A stretch of 64,000 bases of DNA from Adiantum capillus-veneris (taxonomy: Eukaryota > Streptophyta > Polypodiopsida > Polypodiales > Pteridaceae). Positions within the stretch are counted from its first letter, which is position 1. Each line of letters opens with the position of its first letter. The translations under genes and the position numbers were made by a program. The stretch is taken from contig CM043971.1 in the NCBI GenBank assembly GCA_014529385.2, positions 85,107,340 to 85,171,339 of the forward strand. The letters run 5' to 3'. The notes beneath the pieces were generated by a model. That model saw nothing but the letters and a program-made list of their open reading frames with translations. It did no database searches and had not been told where the DNA came from. Positions 12,614 through 23,449 of this stretch are shown here, in pieces.

Positions 12614-14486
12614 AGCATGACAAGTTAACATGCTTTCACCTGTAAGAGTGAAATGCGTAGGCATTGTAAATGCGGTCAAAGTAAAAGCATTCAATACAGA
12701 AGTAGAGGTAGACATCTTTGTCATGCCACACAAAGGAGAGGTCTACCCCATCATTCTTCAAGGAGGCCTTGGCTTATGGCTATGGAAGCTAAACAAGACT
12801 GGAGCACGGGGATGATCCAGATGAAGGATGCTAAAGGGAAGTCCATATTCTACGACATGAGGATTGGAAAGCAGCGCAACATGATCTTGGAGGCTTCAGA
12901 AGATGAGTCCACCAGTGACTACTCGTCTACCTCAGGGGAAGAGACGACCACCACCAACGGAAGTGACAGTAGCATCGAAGTAATGGGGGTCATTCTTAAA
13001 GACCCGAACAGATTAAGACAATCTGAAACAACCTCAACAAACCAAGAGGGATCATCAGGTATGCAGTCCTTGGAGGATGCAGGTAAGCTACAAAAAATGC
13101 TCTCAAATGAGTTAACCAATGAAGAAAGGAAGGAGTACGTCTCCATGCTAGGTAACTTCACTACTTTGTTCATTGATGGCTATGATAAGATCACAGGAAT
13201 TACAGTAGTACAACACCACATAAAGCTCAAGGAAGGCAGTAAACCCGTAGTACAAAAGCTCAGAAGACTTGGAGTAATCCAACAAGAGGCATTGCTTAAA
13301 GAAATGAGAAGTTTGCTACAAGCAGGTTTCATCTACCCTGTCAAAGACTCAGAATGGGTCTCCCCAGTAGTAGTCACACCAAAAAAAATGGTAAGTGGAG
13401 AGTCTGTGTGGATTATAAACCTCTCAATGCAGCCACAAAGAGGGACCACTTTCCCCTCCCATTTCAGGACGACCATTCCAGGACGAAATACTCAATGAAG
13501 TGGCAGGTCACAAGCGATACACAGTATGCGATGGCTACTCAGGATACTTCCAGATTAGCATTGCGAAGGCGGATCAGAAGAAGACAACCTTCATCACACC
13601 TTGGGGATGTTTTGCCTACAGAGTGATGCCGTTTGGCCTCACTAACGCCCTGGCCACGTTTCAACGCTATGTGACTTTTGTTTTCCAACCCTACTTTGGA
13701 ACATCAATACGGGTTTTCATAGATGATTTCTGCATTTATAGCTCATGTGCCCTTCATTTAAGTAAATTCTATGATGGCTTAACCAGGCTGCAAACCTTGG
13801 GTGGCCAACTCAACGTGGACAAGTGTCACATTGGTGAAAGCAGAGTCACTCTCCTTGGTCATGTAATTTCAGCAAAAGGAATCGAAACTGACCGTAGCAA
13901 GATTCAGGCCCTGGTATCTTTATCGTCACCCACCACCGCCAAGGAGCTGATTTCTTTCCTTCAGAAGGTAAGATACTTAAGCAGGTTCATTCACCTGCTA
14001 TCTCAAGTGGTCCTTCCCCTACAACAACTCACCCAGAGGGATGTCTTCTCATGGAGTGAAGAGAATGAGCAGCAGTTTACTGAGGTGAAGCAAATCCTAG
14101 CTAAGCTTCCCACTATTTCACCTGATCCTAAGTGGGACGAGCCATTTTATGTAAACCCTAGTGTGGGAAGTGATACACTCGGAGCAGTGCTTATTCAAAA
14201 GGACCCCAAAACTTCTTTCATGCGCCCTATTTACTTCTCTAGTCGCGTCATGACCCCGTCAGAAAAAGGATTTACCGAAGTAGAACACATGGTTCTGGCA
14301 CTAATGTTTGCTACCACAAAGTTCCACTCCTATCTCCTGCCTAGACCCTTTGTAATCCTGACAATGGAGGAGGTTTTCCCATATGTAATGCGACACATGG
14401 ATGTCTCATCTAGGATCTCATAGTGGTTAATTAGACTACAAGAGTTTGACTACACCATGCAAGTAGAAAACTCCACCAGGGCTAGT
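12614..14486 (+). pseudogene. Ogre/Tat-type Ty3 pol, 5' half: protease C-terminus, RT, first RNase H
   Basis: The protease C-terminal part (EVDIFVMPHKGEVYPIIL, then RPWLMAMEAKQDW after a frameshift near 12765) is followed by a Ser/Thr-rich linker. The reverse transcriptase follows (AGFIYPVKDSEWVSPVV, WRVCVDYKPLN, GYFQISIAKADQKKTTF, YRVMPFGLTNALATFQR, catalytic FIDDF near 13720; 13190-13860), then RNase H (SWSEENEQQFTEVK to EVEHMVLALMFATTKF; 14050-14400). Frameshifts near 13385 and 13490 and a TAG at 14421 disable it. Coding stops at STRAS (14486), where a 12-kb insertion begins, and resumes at 26450. Gag and the protease active site are missing on the left. Confidence 0.9.
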
Positions 14487-14690
14487 TGGGTTATACAAAT
14501 TGGCGAGCAAGTATTTCCAAGCAACCAAATATTCGAGCAAGTCCCTTCAAACATTCTTTATTACTTAGAGTGAATGGCAAAAGTGTAAGCGGGTTTTCCA
14601 TTGTTGAAAATTAATCCCACAATCAAACTCAAATCCCATCATGATGACTAATCCCATGGAACCAAGACTGGAGCCAATTTCAAGGTTGCC
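14487..14690. repeat. Left terminal segment of the 12-kb insertion (inverted copy of 9885-10090)
   Basis: See the partner for the match. Here the segment begins exactly at the insertion boundary defined by the target duplication, which fixes the family's terminus as TGGG(GG)TTATAC. Confidence 0.7.
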
Positions 14691-15037
14691 TTCCTCCTAG
14701 CTATGTGAGCATCTACGGCACTCGCCTCTCCCAGCTCCTATGTTCTAGCACCACAGAGCAGACAGGGACAAGAGGTTGCGGCAAGCAGCCTTGCTGCATT
14801 ACTAATGGGAGGAGTTTATGCCAACTGCACATGGAGGAGGGTCACAAGCTGGGGTAGAAGAAGACGCTGCCTAGTAGGGGGATTGCATGGCAGTGAGGGC
14901 AGGATCACCAGAGCAACATATGATAGGCTTGGTGAAGAAGTAATCTTCATACTATGGACATTTTAAAGAGTTAATTATAGGAAGTAAAGTACTGAGGGGT
15001 GAGGAAGAGGCTCATGCTCGTGAGGCCCACACCCAAG

Positions 15038-15095
<58 letters not shown>

Positions 15096-15599
15096 AGACA
15101 TGTCTCATACATTTGCTATTCAAATCATCCAAGAAATGAAAAATCGTAAGAATGACAACTTTGATCTCTGCATTGTGAAATTTCTAGTCAAGCTACTAAG
15201 GGATCATTAAGAAACCATATACAAGTTCTAAAAGGCACCTAAGTTTAGATATACCTTAATGATGAGCGAGGCCTACAGCCACCCTCAAATTCCTTACAAA
15301 GGATTTGGCTTGTTAGGATCAGGCTTCTTAAGCGAGAGCATCTCTTGACCAAAGCTACCGCGAGTGACAACATGCACTGATACCTCTTGTCCAGGCTGGA
15401 ATAGCTGCCATAGTTTCTCCAAGCCACCCAAGAAGCATTCGGCATGGTGACCAATATCTTACAGGCTTCGCTTTTTGGATGGTCTCTTGGAATGTGTTTG
15501 GGTCTCCTGGTTTGAGCATCTTCTCAGAATCCATGTCCACCTCAATGTCATCATAGTAGCTACTACTGTTGGTGTTGAACCGATTTTGAAGGGAAGGAC
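14691..15599. other. Gene-free part of the insertion, with a (TC)n array at 15042-15092
   Basis: No product is recognised on either strand. Minus-strand frames at 15245-15615 read through the same segment, but none matches a family I know. The TC array is pure. Confidence 0.45.
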
Positions 15600-15613
15600 C
15601 CGAGACCGCTCGC

Positions 15614-15649
<36 letters not shown>

Positions 15650-15702
15650 GGTGGCATGGCCTGCAGATCGGCAAAATCCTCTCTGGAACCCGCTCGTAGA
15701 GA

Positions 15703-15739
<37 letters not shown>

Positions 15740-15800
15740 CACTGAGGGTGGCACGGCCTACATCTTGGCAAAATTCTCTCCGGATACCGCTCGTAGAAAA

Positions 15801-15832
<32 letters not shown>

Positions 15833-15889
15833 CACTAAGAATGGCACGGCCTGTAGCTCGGCAAAATTCTCTTCGGAACCCGCTCGTAG

Positions 15890-15925
<36 letters not shown>

Positions 15926-15960
15926 CTGACCGTGGCACGTGTGGCCTGCAGCATTCACCT
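15600..15960. repeat. Composite minisatellite, about 94-bp unit with internal (TC)n
   Basis: Four consecutive units have the form ACCCGCTCGTAGA-(TC)n-CACTGAGGGTGGCACGGCC-(TACATCTTGGCAAAATTCTCTCCGGA), starting near 15600, 15685, 15785 and 15880. A diverged fifth unit lies at 16545-16645. The TC run length differs between units. SLSLS and RERER frames across this block are not genes. Confidence 0.85.
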
Positions 15961-16019
15961 GAGAAGATTTATTATTTCACTCATAGAACAACTTTCAAAA
16001 AGGTGACGACCCGCATGAA

Positions 16020-16094
16020 CCTACCCGGCCCTGGTTTGCTGCTGCAACCAGTCCGGCGCGGACTGGTTGCAGCAGCAAACCAGGGCCGGGTAGG
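16020..16094. repeat. Perfect 75-bp palindrome (36-bp arms, 3-base loop)
   Basis: The arm reads CCTACCCGGCCCTGGTTTGC and onward to GTCCG at 16055; GCG is the loop (16056-16058), and the right arm is exactly complementary through 16094. A perfect arm of this length implies very recent origin or maintenance by gene conversion. Confidence 0.95.
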
Positions 16095-16127
16095 GTCGTG
16101 CGGGTAAGGTCTTTTATTTTTGAAAAA

Positions 16128-16500
16128 ACTTCAAGCATACCAGATGGGAGCTGATCAGCTTCCAGAGGGGGAAAGTCGTACAAAATTTGACTCTCTTGCA
16201 CAGCCGAATTCTCGAATCCAAGGGAGGCGACATCAGCAACAAATACATCTACAGCTACACATGAATGGTGCAGCTAAGGTGTGCCGCCAATTAGGTTGTT
16301 AGGCAGAGGATTTGGGCACCAAGGGTTTAAATGCTGCAAATTCTTCAGGGACTTGCATAAGTGGTGAAAGTTGATAAGCGTGCATGTTATTTGCAGGAGC
16401 TTCCCAAGGTCAAGAGGCTGGGTGGGCACGGCTCAGAACGTACAAGCCACGCTCGGGCAAGCTGGACCACTGGAGCAGGTACTTTGGTGGATTGAGCCAC
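16128..16500. repeat. Direct duplicate A (partner 17469-17820)
   Basis: The segment beginning AACTTCAAGCATACCAGATG and ending near GGAGCAGGTAC is repeated 1.34 kb to the right with small differences. Neither copy codes for anything I recognise. Confidence 0.85.
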
Positions 16501-16577
16501 ATGAGGAGCAGTAAGAAGCTGATGTTCTAGGTGCCGCCACATGCACTGAGAGTGGCAGGGCCTGCAGCAGAACCCGC

Positions 16578-16579
<2 letters not shown>

Positions 16580-16625
<46 letters not shown>
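16580..16625. repeat. (TC)n microsatellite
   Basis: A TC run ending in CCCTCCGTCCGTCGCACGG. It lies inside the diverged fifth unit of the 94-bp composite repeat. Confidence 0.85.
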
Positions 16626-16629
<4 letters not shown>

Positions 16630-16716
16630 CGTCCGTCGCACGGCCTGCAACGTTCAAGTGAGAAGATTCATCATTTAGAACAACTTTCAAAAAGGTGACG
16701 ACCTGCATGAACCTAC

Positions 16717-16786
16717 CCGGCCCTGGTTTGCTGTTGCAACCAGTCCGCGCCAGCGCGGACTGGTTGCGGCAGCAAACCAGGGCCGG
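16717..16786. repeat. 70-bp palindrome (34-bp arms, loop CA)
   Basis: Same family as 16020-16094, with one or two arm mismatches (CTGTTGCAACC against GGTTGCGGCAG). The flanks also agree: TTTCAAAAAGGTGACGACC precedes both, so a unit of about 100 bp including the palindrome was duplicated. Confidence 0.9.
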
Positions 16787-16979
16787 TGCATGTCTTTTCA
16801 GGATTATCTTCAGCACTAAAAATGTGTGATCATTTCTGATAAACGGTTTAGAAATCACTGCCCCGCCATCAAGAAAATTTTGCATTAACAAACAGCCAAT
16901 GATCACAATCACAAGTGGCAACTGCCGGACTACTCGAATCGGTAAATATTGTAGGCCTACTGTTGCCAGTCGCTCACTC

Positions 16980-17390
16980 CAAGACAGCATTGAGGAGATG
17001 GGCGGCAAGGTTTTGGGCTTGGCCGGCACCGTGTTTGGTACTGTGCTGGGCAAGGTATCCAGTAATGTGTTGTACCCGATCGGCTCTAGCGCTGAAGCTG
17101 CCAGCACACAAGTAGTGGACAGTCTGGCCAATTCTGTGGTGCATTCAACCACGTTAGGCGTCGAGGAGATGGGCGGCAAGGTTCTGGGCTTGGCCAGTAC
17201 TGTGTCGGACACTGTGCTGGGCAGCTTAACCAGTGATGTGCTGCACCCCATTGGCTCTAACGCCGAAGCTGCCAATACTGCACTAGGCAACCTGACCATT
17301 TCGGTGACGGTTCATAACTTATATAAAGGGCATGTTCATCGACTTCACACAGAGCTACAATTAGCAGGATCAATTAGTCAGGGGTTGTGA
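16980..17390 (+). pseudogene. Coding-like fragment with two tandem repeats of about 54 residues, unknown
   Basis: The open frame (163 codons from 16899) contains two similar blocks: EEMGGKVLGLAGTVFGTVLG ... VLYPIGSSAEAAST and EEMGGKVLGLASTVSDTVLG ... VLHPIGSNAEAANT. The repeat is about 177 bp at DNA level. Small-residue, hydrophobic composition would suit a structural or membrane-associated repeat, but I do not recognise the family. GC content is higher than in surrounding DNA, which would fit a gene fragment captured by the 12-kb element. The antisense strand is also open over 288 codons, which weakens the case for coding. Confidence 0.4.
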
Positions 17391-17468
17391 AGGTTAATTA
17401 CATAACATACAACATATATAGGTAGCTTTATGCGGTTAAGGTCCTTTTTTTTTTTTTTTTTTTTTTAA

Positions 17469-17820
17469 CTTCAAGCAAACTAGATGGGAACTGATCAGCT
17501 TCCAGAGGGGGAAAGTAGTACAAAATTTGACTCTCTTGCATGGCCGGCTTCTAGAAACTAAGGGAAGCACCATCAGCAAATACATCTACAACTGCGCATG
17601 AATGGTGCAGCTGAGGTGTGCCACCAAGGTTGTTAGTCAGAGGATGGGACACCAAGGGTTTAAATGCTGCAAATTCTTCAGCGACTTGCAGAAGTGGTGA
17701 AAGTTGACAAGCGTACGTGTTGATTACAGGAGCATCCCAGGGTTGAGAAGTTGGGTGGGCACGGCTCACAACGTACAGGCCACCCTCGAGCAAGATGGAC
17801 TACTAGAGCAGGTGCCTGGC
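17469..17820. repeat. Direct duplicate B (partner 16128-16500)
   Basis: Follows a poly(T) run of about 24 bases (17443-17466). Similar to copy A with scattered substitutions and a few short indels. Confidence 0.85.
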
Positions 17821-17959
17821 CGGCTGAGATAGCAACAGCACCAGAAACTGGCCTTGCCTTGGTGGATTGAGCCACATGATGAGCAACAAGAAGCTGAAGT
17901 TCTAGCCGGCACCACATGCAAAGAAAGCGGCACAAACGATAGTTTGAATTAGGAGATCA

Positions 17960-18320
17960 TTCAACTGCGTGCCTCTTGGGCAAACGATAGCAAAGCGCCA
18001 TGATGTAGGGCGGACGATAGCACAACGACTACAATGTGATGGCAAGCAATGCGAGGGATTTTTTTTTCATGAATGAAGGGATTAGGGCATTGGATTGCAG
18101 CAAGAGACGTTGGCCTGTAGAAGAAACAACTCTGCTCTGGTGATGGTTTCTCTTTTTTACGTGCTACTGCAAAGGATTCGACGTAATTTTGAAGTTTTAA
18201 ATCACCAGTATGTGCCTACGATTTTTGAAAAAGAAAATCGTGGCGAATCTTGGTAGACGCGGGCAGAAAAAAAGCCAAACTGGGGGTCTTCACTGGAGCT
18301 GGAAGGTATGAGCACAGAGC

Positions 18321-18365
<45 letters not shown>

Positions 18366-19475
18366 ATTGGGACAATTGGTGTAGAATGCAGAATGGAAAC
18401 AGTCATCGCAGCTTCTTGCTCTCATCTGATGTAGGCACCAAGAGGAGGTGGAGCGTCTCATAGGCAATGGGAGAGAGCAGGGTAAGATGCAGGGCACGAG
18501 GGAACGCACATTTTTTCTTTGGGGGGAGAAGGTAAACATGGCAGAGCAAAGGGGGGATGGAGTATGGTGAATGGCGACGAGGCATTAAGAGTAGGGAGGT
18601 AGAGATTCTACAGAATCTTCTCACATATGATTTTTTTTAAACGTTTACCAGTATGTACTAGTCTAAAAGATTCTTCCGATATTCGCGTGGATATCCTAGG
18701 ACCTTGGGTGTTTTGAGGAGTGAGGACACTCAGAGCATAGGAGATTATAAGAAATTGTTGCTTCATGAATTTACCTCTCCATCCAATAGGAAAATGCACC
18801 TAAGACTTGGGCCTTTCCTTTGCAAAAGAACTTGCATTTGGCTCTGTGTTGGATCACTTCTATTTAATGATCACGCTAGACTTGTTAGGCAAGAAATTGT
18901 CCTCATGAAAAGTGGTTCTAGAAGCAAAATGATTAGATCAAGAAGCCTTTTGGATGGAGATCCATGTAAGATACCACTTCAAGGTTTATTTTATCCTTAA
19001 ATTTTCAATTAGGAGGTCATGAAGAATTAAGAGGCAGCTTAGAAGCCAATACTACATACGTTGCCAGGGAACTTAAGCGAGACAAAAACTTTTGGTAATT
19101 AGGAAACTGGAGCTTGCCACCCTTGTAATTAATACCTTGCCGCTTCACTTTTGTCTTGGACTCCTCCCTTAAAATATTGTCTAAGACCTCATGCATGTCA
19201 CCAGCTATGTTCACAAATCCAAAAGAGAACAATCTGCTCCCACAAGGTTAGGAATTTCTATGGCAGATAGACATGCTAATCTCTCAATCAATTTAACTTT
19301 CTTGTATAAGCACCTGCTAAATTCTTTGAAATGAAAACTCCATTTTACTTAGATTTTCCACTATAACTATGACTCTGTCAATTTGTCTCTCAAGAAAAAG
19401 TATCTAGTTCTCTTCAAAAGTATTAACTTCAAAGGATCGACCACTCTCAATGTGATGAAACCATTTTGAAAGGAG
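17960..19475. other. Gene-free stretch with a (TC)n at 18326-18364
   Basis: No product, LTR or transposon end is recognised on either strand. Frames are under 100 codons and lack motifs. This is the left flank of the nested CACTA element. Confidence 0.5.
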
Positions 19476-19735
19476 CACTACCAGAGGTTGTGTGCTCTTG
19501 TGACGCTGTTAGCGACGGAAATACACTGGGTTTTTATAACCCCCGACGTCGCTAATAGCGTCGCTACGAGAGCGTCGCTAATAGCGTCGCTACGAGAGCG
19601 TCGCTATATTCGTCGCTATAAGCGTCGCTATATAGAGACGCTCATAGCGACGTTTACACAGAAGTCTATAGCGACGCTCATAGCGACGCTACAGAGCCAT
19701 AAATAGCGACGGTTATGGCGACGCTCGAGAATAAT
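19476..19735. promoter_or_regulatory. CACTA subterminal repeat cluster, left end
   Basis: More than ten copies of the 9-mer GCGTCGCTA or its complement TAGCGACGC lie in both orientations within 240 bp. In En/Spm such subterminal motifs are binding sites for the TNPA protein, and I infer the same role here. The corresponding cluster in the other copy is 55215-55440. Confidence 0.8.
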
Positions 19736-20093
19736 TTTTTTTGGTGACAGGGCATTGAATGCCCTACCACCCATCAACCATATTGTACTTGATTCACTTT
19801 TTAAAAAAAGTGCAAGGGTAGATAATAGACCCAAAATAGTCACCCACAAGACGCATTGTTTGCAAAATTGACAAGCGTAAAATTGACAATTGTACACATC
19901 ATAGGCAAAATGAATTCATTGACAAATGTAAGTAATAATGACAATTGTACAGCATCATAGGCATAAAGAATTGATTGGCAAAATGAACCGCGGTGACAAA
20001 TGTAATAATATACATGGTTCAAAAAGACGTATAAAATCCGTCTCATGATACATAAGCTATGAGAAACCCTAAACTAATGCTCTAAACTGACGT

Positions 20094-21352
20094 CGTCTAG
20101 TCAGACGTCTCATCGCGTCCAAGCGGCGTATCTGTCGGATTCTGCAAAAAAAGACAATAAGACAGCTTTCAGTAAGTATAAACATATAACGACATTTATA
20201 AAACAATACAAAAAATAGAAAAGAGTAAACCCTAATACTAACCATGTCGCCGCGAGAACTGAGAATGTCCATCAGGGCGTTTAAGCCCTTCCTGCCTGCG
20301 TACTCGCGCTCGTACGGTGTGGGATCACGTCCTGTCATCGACCACTGTCAAAACATACAAAGATTTCATTATGTTAGAATTAAAAAACTCATAAACCCTA
20401 AACTATCGAACATAAAGAGCAATGCGAAAACACTTACAAAATCGGCCTCAAATGATGCCCATCCACCGCTCGCCAACTGGTGCGAGCTCCCTGCCTCTAC
20501 TCGCGCTCTGGCTGCATCCTTTTGTTGCTTCCACTTGTCGGGATTCTCGCGCGCTGCTTTCTTCGCATTCTTCCAATCTTCTTTGGCCAGCCAATCTTGC
20601 CTGTTCCACCCATGCTTGATTGCTTTTTGCACTTCGGAATGCTTGTGTTTGCAGTATTCGCGCATTCGAATCTTCATCAGGTCTTCATTGAAGCGTTGAT
20701 CTCGTGTTGGAACGGGAAACTCATCATTAAGTATGCTGATGACTCTGTTTTTTAAATCACTTGGTACTTCACTCCATTTGTTTAGTATGTAGTGTCTAAA
20801 CAACTGAGAGCAAAGACCACGCATGCGCGAGATCACCTTCTTGCCGTCATCATCCATGATGATGCCGCCGCTGAAGTCGACGAAGTAAGGCAAGCCCTCT
20901 GGCCGGTGATGCGTGAACCTGGGTGTCCCGGCAGGGGTCTCTAGGGGCGTGTCGATGGGGGTACGAATGTTAGGTATCTCCACCGGCATCTGGGCCCCGA
21001 AGCGAGGAGTGTCGAGTGGGGTGGCTCCTAGGGGAGTAGGTAGAGGTGTGTAGCTGCTAGGAACAGTCAGCCGTGCAAAACCTGGCGTAGATGGCGATGT
21101 TGTGGCTGGTGTGGGGGCGCGCAAAGAAGGAGAGGGTAAAGAGCCTCGTCGAACACGAGGCGGTGTGGAGGCATCGGTGGCGGAATCCCCACAACAACCG
21201 CCACCGCCACCACTAGAGCGCCGGTGTCTAGACGAGTGTGAAGCTCGTCTCGTCGACGCCGAAGCTTCGGAGCGCGCCGAATGCTCCGAAAGAGAGGGAG
21301 ATGCGGATGGAGTAGGAACACGCGATGATACGCCAGAGCGATGACGCTCCAC
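20094..21352 (-). CDS. TNPA-like DNA-binding protein (Transposase_24 family)
   Basis: The main exon (21352 to about 20450) begins with a Ser/Thr/Pro/Arg-rich disordered region of about 150 residues, then a core with PEGLPYFVDFSGGI, SRMRGLCSQLFRHYIL, WSEVPSDLKNRVISIL, DEFPV, a basic QKAIKHGWNRQDWLAKEDW and NPDKWKQQKDAARAR. This layout is that of plant Ptta/En/Spm Transposase_24. Two short exons follow: TGRDPTPYEREYAGRKGLNA (about 20330-20247, after a TGACAG acceptor) and NPTDTPLGRDETSD (20141-20094), each with GT-AG borders. The role by family is binding of subterminal repeats and cofactor function for the transposase. No stop interrupts the main exon. Confidence 0.85.
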
Positions 21353-21677
21353 GTATCACTGTCTCTGCTGCGGTGACAAAGAAGAAAGAAACTCCTCATC
21401 ATCCATACCTGTATTAAACACACGAATATTTAAACTTAATATTGAATGAATAGAGTAGACAATGACGCAAAGACCATTAAATACAATGACGTAATGACGC
21501 ATATAAATACAATGACGCAATGAATTGAGTGATAGAAGAGGCAAGTCGAAAACTCAGAATTTTCAATCAAAAGATGTGAGGCGAGTAGAAAAGAGCGTTA
21601 TACACCATGGAAGGTACTTAGAAAGCCAAAGCTTTTACAACACGGAGCAAAATTGTTCAAATACAATATTTGTGGCT

Positions 21678-22440
21678 TTAAGAGATCTCTCTCTCATCCT
21701 CGCATAACTCAGCATAACTTCCTATATCTATATAGAGCTCTCCGTTTAAACACATATCCTCTGTTTCATTTTGTAGCTCCTCTACATGCACCCCATATAG
21801 AGTAGTAGCATCTTGATGCTCGTCTGGCACCACCGCAGCGGCTTTTGATTGAGCATCTTCTCTGATCTCCTCCATTGATGCCGTTGTGATTGGGACATGG
21901 TAGCCTTCATACATCCTTGCACTACGAGGGGCTACCTCTATGACGTACCACCAGTTTCATGTAGACTTTGTAGGATGAAATATTACCTGCCAGAGCCACA
22001 TGACTTACATGAGAGCTTTCAAGCACATAACTTGTAAAAGGGGGATGTTAACTATTTACATACTTACTTGTTCACAATGCTCGGGTAGTACGAAAGTGTC
22101 TCTTAGGTCAGTCCATTTCTTAGTAGAATCCACCTCAAGAAAACCAAACTCTCCTCTACGCACAGTAGCGTTGCGACCCTCCATGATTATCTTGAACCAT
22201 TGCACGTCGAACAAGTCGACAAAAAATCCTCTCTAATCGATCCTCAAAATCTCTTGCAGCGTGCCGAAGTAAGTGAGTTCTGCCACCACAGCATCTGCAT
22301 CAGAGGAACGTCGTCAACTAGACTGTTCAAATTTTGCCATGATTCCACAATCTTGAGTAAAACGCTTTTTGTCGATTCGTTCCACCCTAAAATGTCGACC
22401 TTTACACCATGCTGCTGTGTATGACTTATACTACAACGAA
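21678..22440 (-). pseudogene. CACTA DUF4216-containing C-terminal region
   Basis: On the minus strand, YKSYTAAWCKGRHF-type sequence is followed by ELTYFGTLQEILRID, a TAG, RGFFVDLFDVQWFKIIMEGR and a TFVLPEHCEQ motif. This is the order of DUF4216, which usually forms the C-terminal part of tnp2-type CACTA proteins. A further 78-codon frame (21914-21678) rich in acidic residues lies between it and the Transposase_24 exon. The TAG after ILRID is shared with the second copy, so it predates their split or is bypassed. Confidence 0.7.
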
Positions 22441-22706
22441 CAAAGATTATGAGTGGCCGTTCAAACGTTTAGAAATAAAGTCACTAGCTAGTCGTACATT
22501 GCAAACTTACCTTGGTCGCGCAACCCCGAGAGTACTCCCACTCTTCCTCAGTCACTTCGTCACCGCATTGTTGTGCGCTTTTCAATTGGTTGTGCAACCA
22601 TCTTAAGCTCATGAAGGTTGGTAGGCTCTCCAGAACCGTCGGATAGTGCATCGGTGGTCGTCCTCCCCGTCTCCACTCGATTCGTGCCTAAACTAATTGT
22701 AATAGA

Positions 22707-23153
22707 TCACCTGAAAAGCGCTGTGATGCTAGTGTCACTCCATCCAAACTTTGCCTGCATGTTGAGAAGAACCAGGAGTGCTTTCAATCTAGACATACGT
22801 GCTCCATTATACAATGGCGTATCGGCTTCACTTTTCATATCATCATAGATAAGCCTTTCTGAATCCATGATCGTCTCGATCATTTCATCAATCTCGGGCT
22901 CAAACATTGCCTCGTTGGGAATGTGCTCTGCATGATCATCCCTCGAGCTGTCAAAGGCTACATCTTGTGGCCTCACATATGCTGCTTGACCAAAGCGCCT
23001 GCGAACACGTCTATTGGGTTGCAAGATTACTGCTTGTTGGCCAGCGTCAGAGTCCGACGAGATATAATTGGCAACAACTCGATCTATAATAGATGGATCG
23101 AACTCGCCAAATTCGCGAACGTGTTGCAAAGAAACGCGTCTTGTCCGTCGCAC
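22707..23153 (-). pseudogene. tnp2-type transposase, N-terminal exon only
   Basis: The exon matches 51254-51696 of the other copy with a few substitutions (VRRTRRVSLQHVREFGE, then EPEIDEMIETIMDSE, MSRLKALLVLLNMQAKFGWS). It ends at the same GT donor, but the following intron sequence jumps directly to the segment after DUF4218 (GCACGAATCGAGTGG). The transposase catalytic region is therefore deleted and this copy cannot make it. Confidence 0.85.
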
Positions 23154-23305
23154 AGCATGCTTGCATTGATTACAAGGACATCAGACCCTCGTTGAGAGAT
23201 AGGTGTTTTGGTTGGACGGTTCCACATCCTTGTCACTACTCATAATGAGGATAAAAATCTTATAACCTGGACAATAAATTTAATATTCTATTGGCATTCT
23301 TCGTC

Positions 23306-23310
<5 letters not shown>

Positions 23311-23376
<66 letters not shown>
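23311..23376. repeat. (TC)n microsatellite in CACTA leader
   Basis: A TC run upstream of the N-terminal exon. The corresponding run in the other copy is 51033-51098, of similar length. Confidence 0.9.
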
Positions 23377-23377
<1 letters not shown>

Positions 23378-23449
23378 ACCTCACATTCTCTAGTCATGTC
23401 CAATCCCCGCACACCTCGGTCTAGAGGTGCACGGAGATCAGAACCACCG

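Noticed and set aside
16433-17299. 288-codon minus-strand frame
   Set aside because: It is antisense to the repeated fragment at 16980-17390 and then runs through a GA array. Its apparent repeats mirror the plus-strand repeats.
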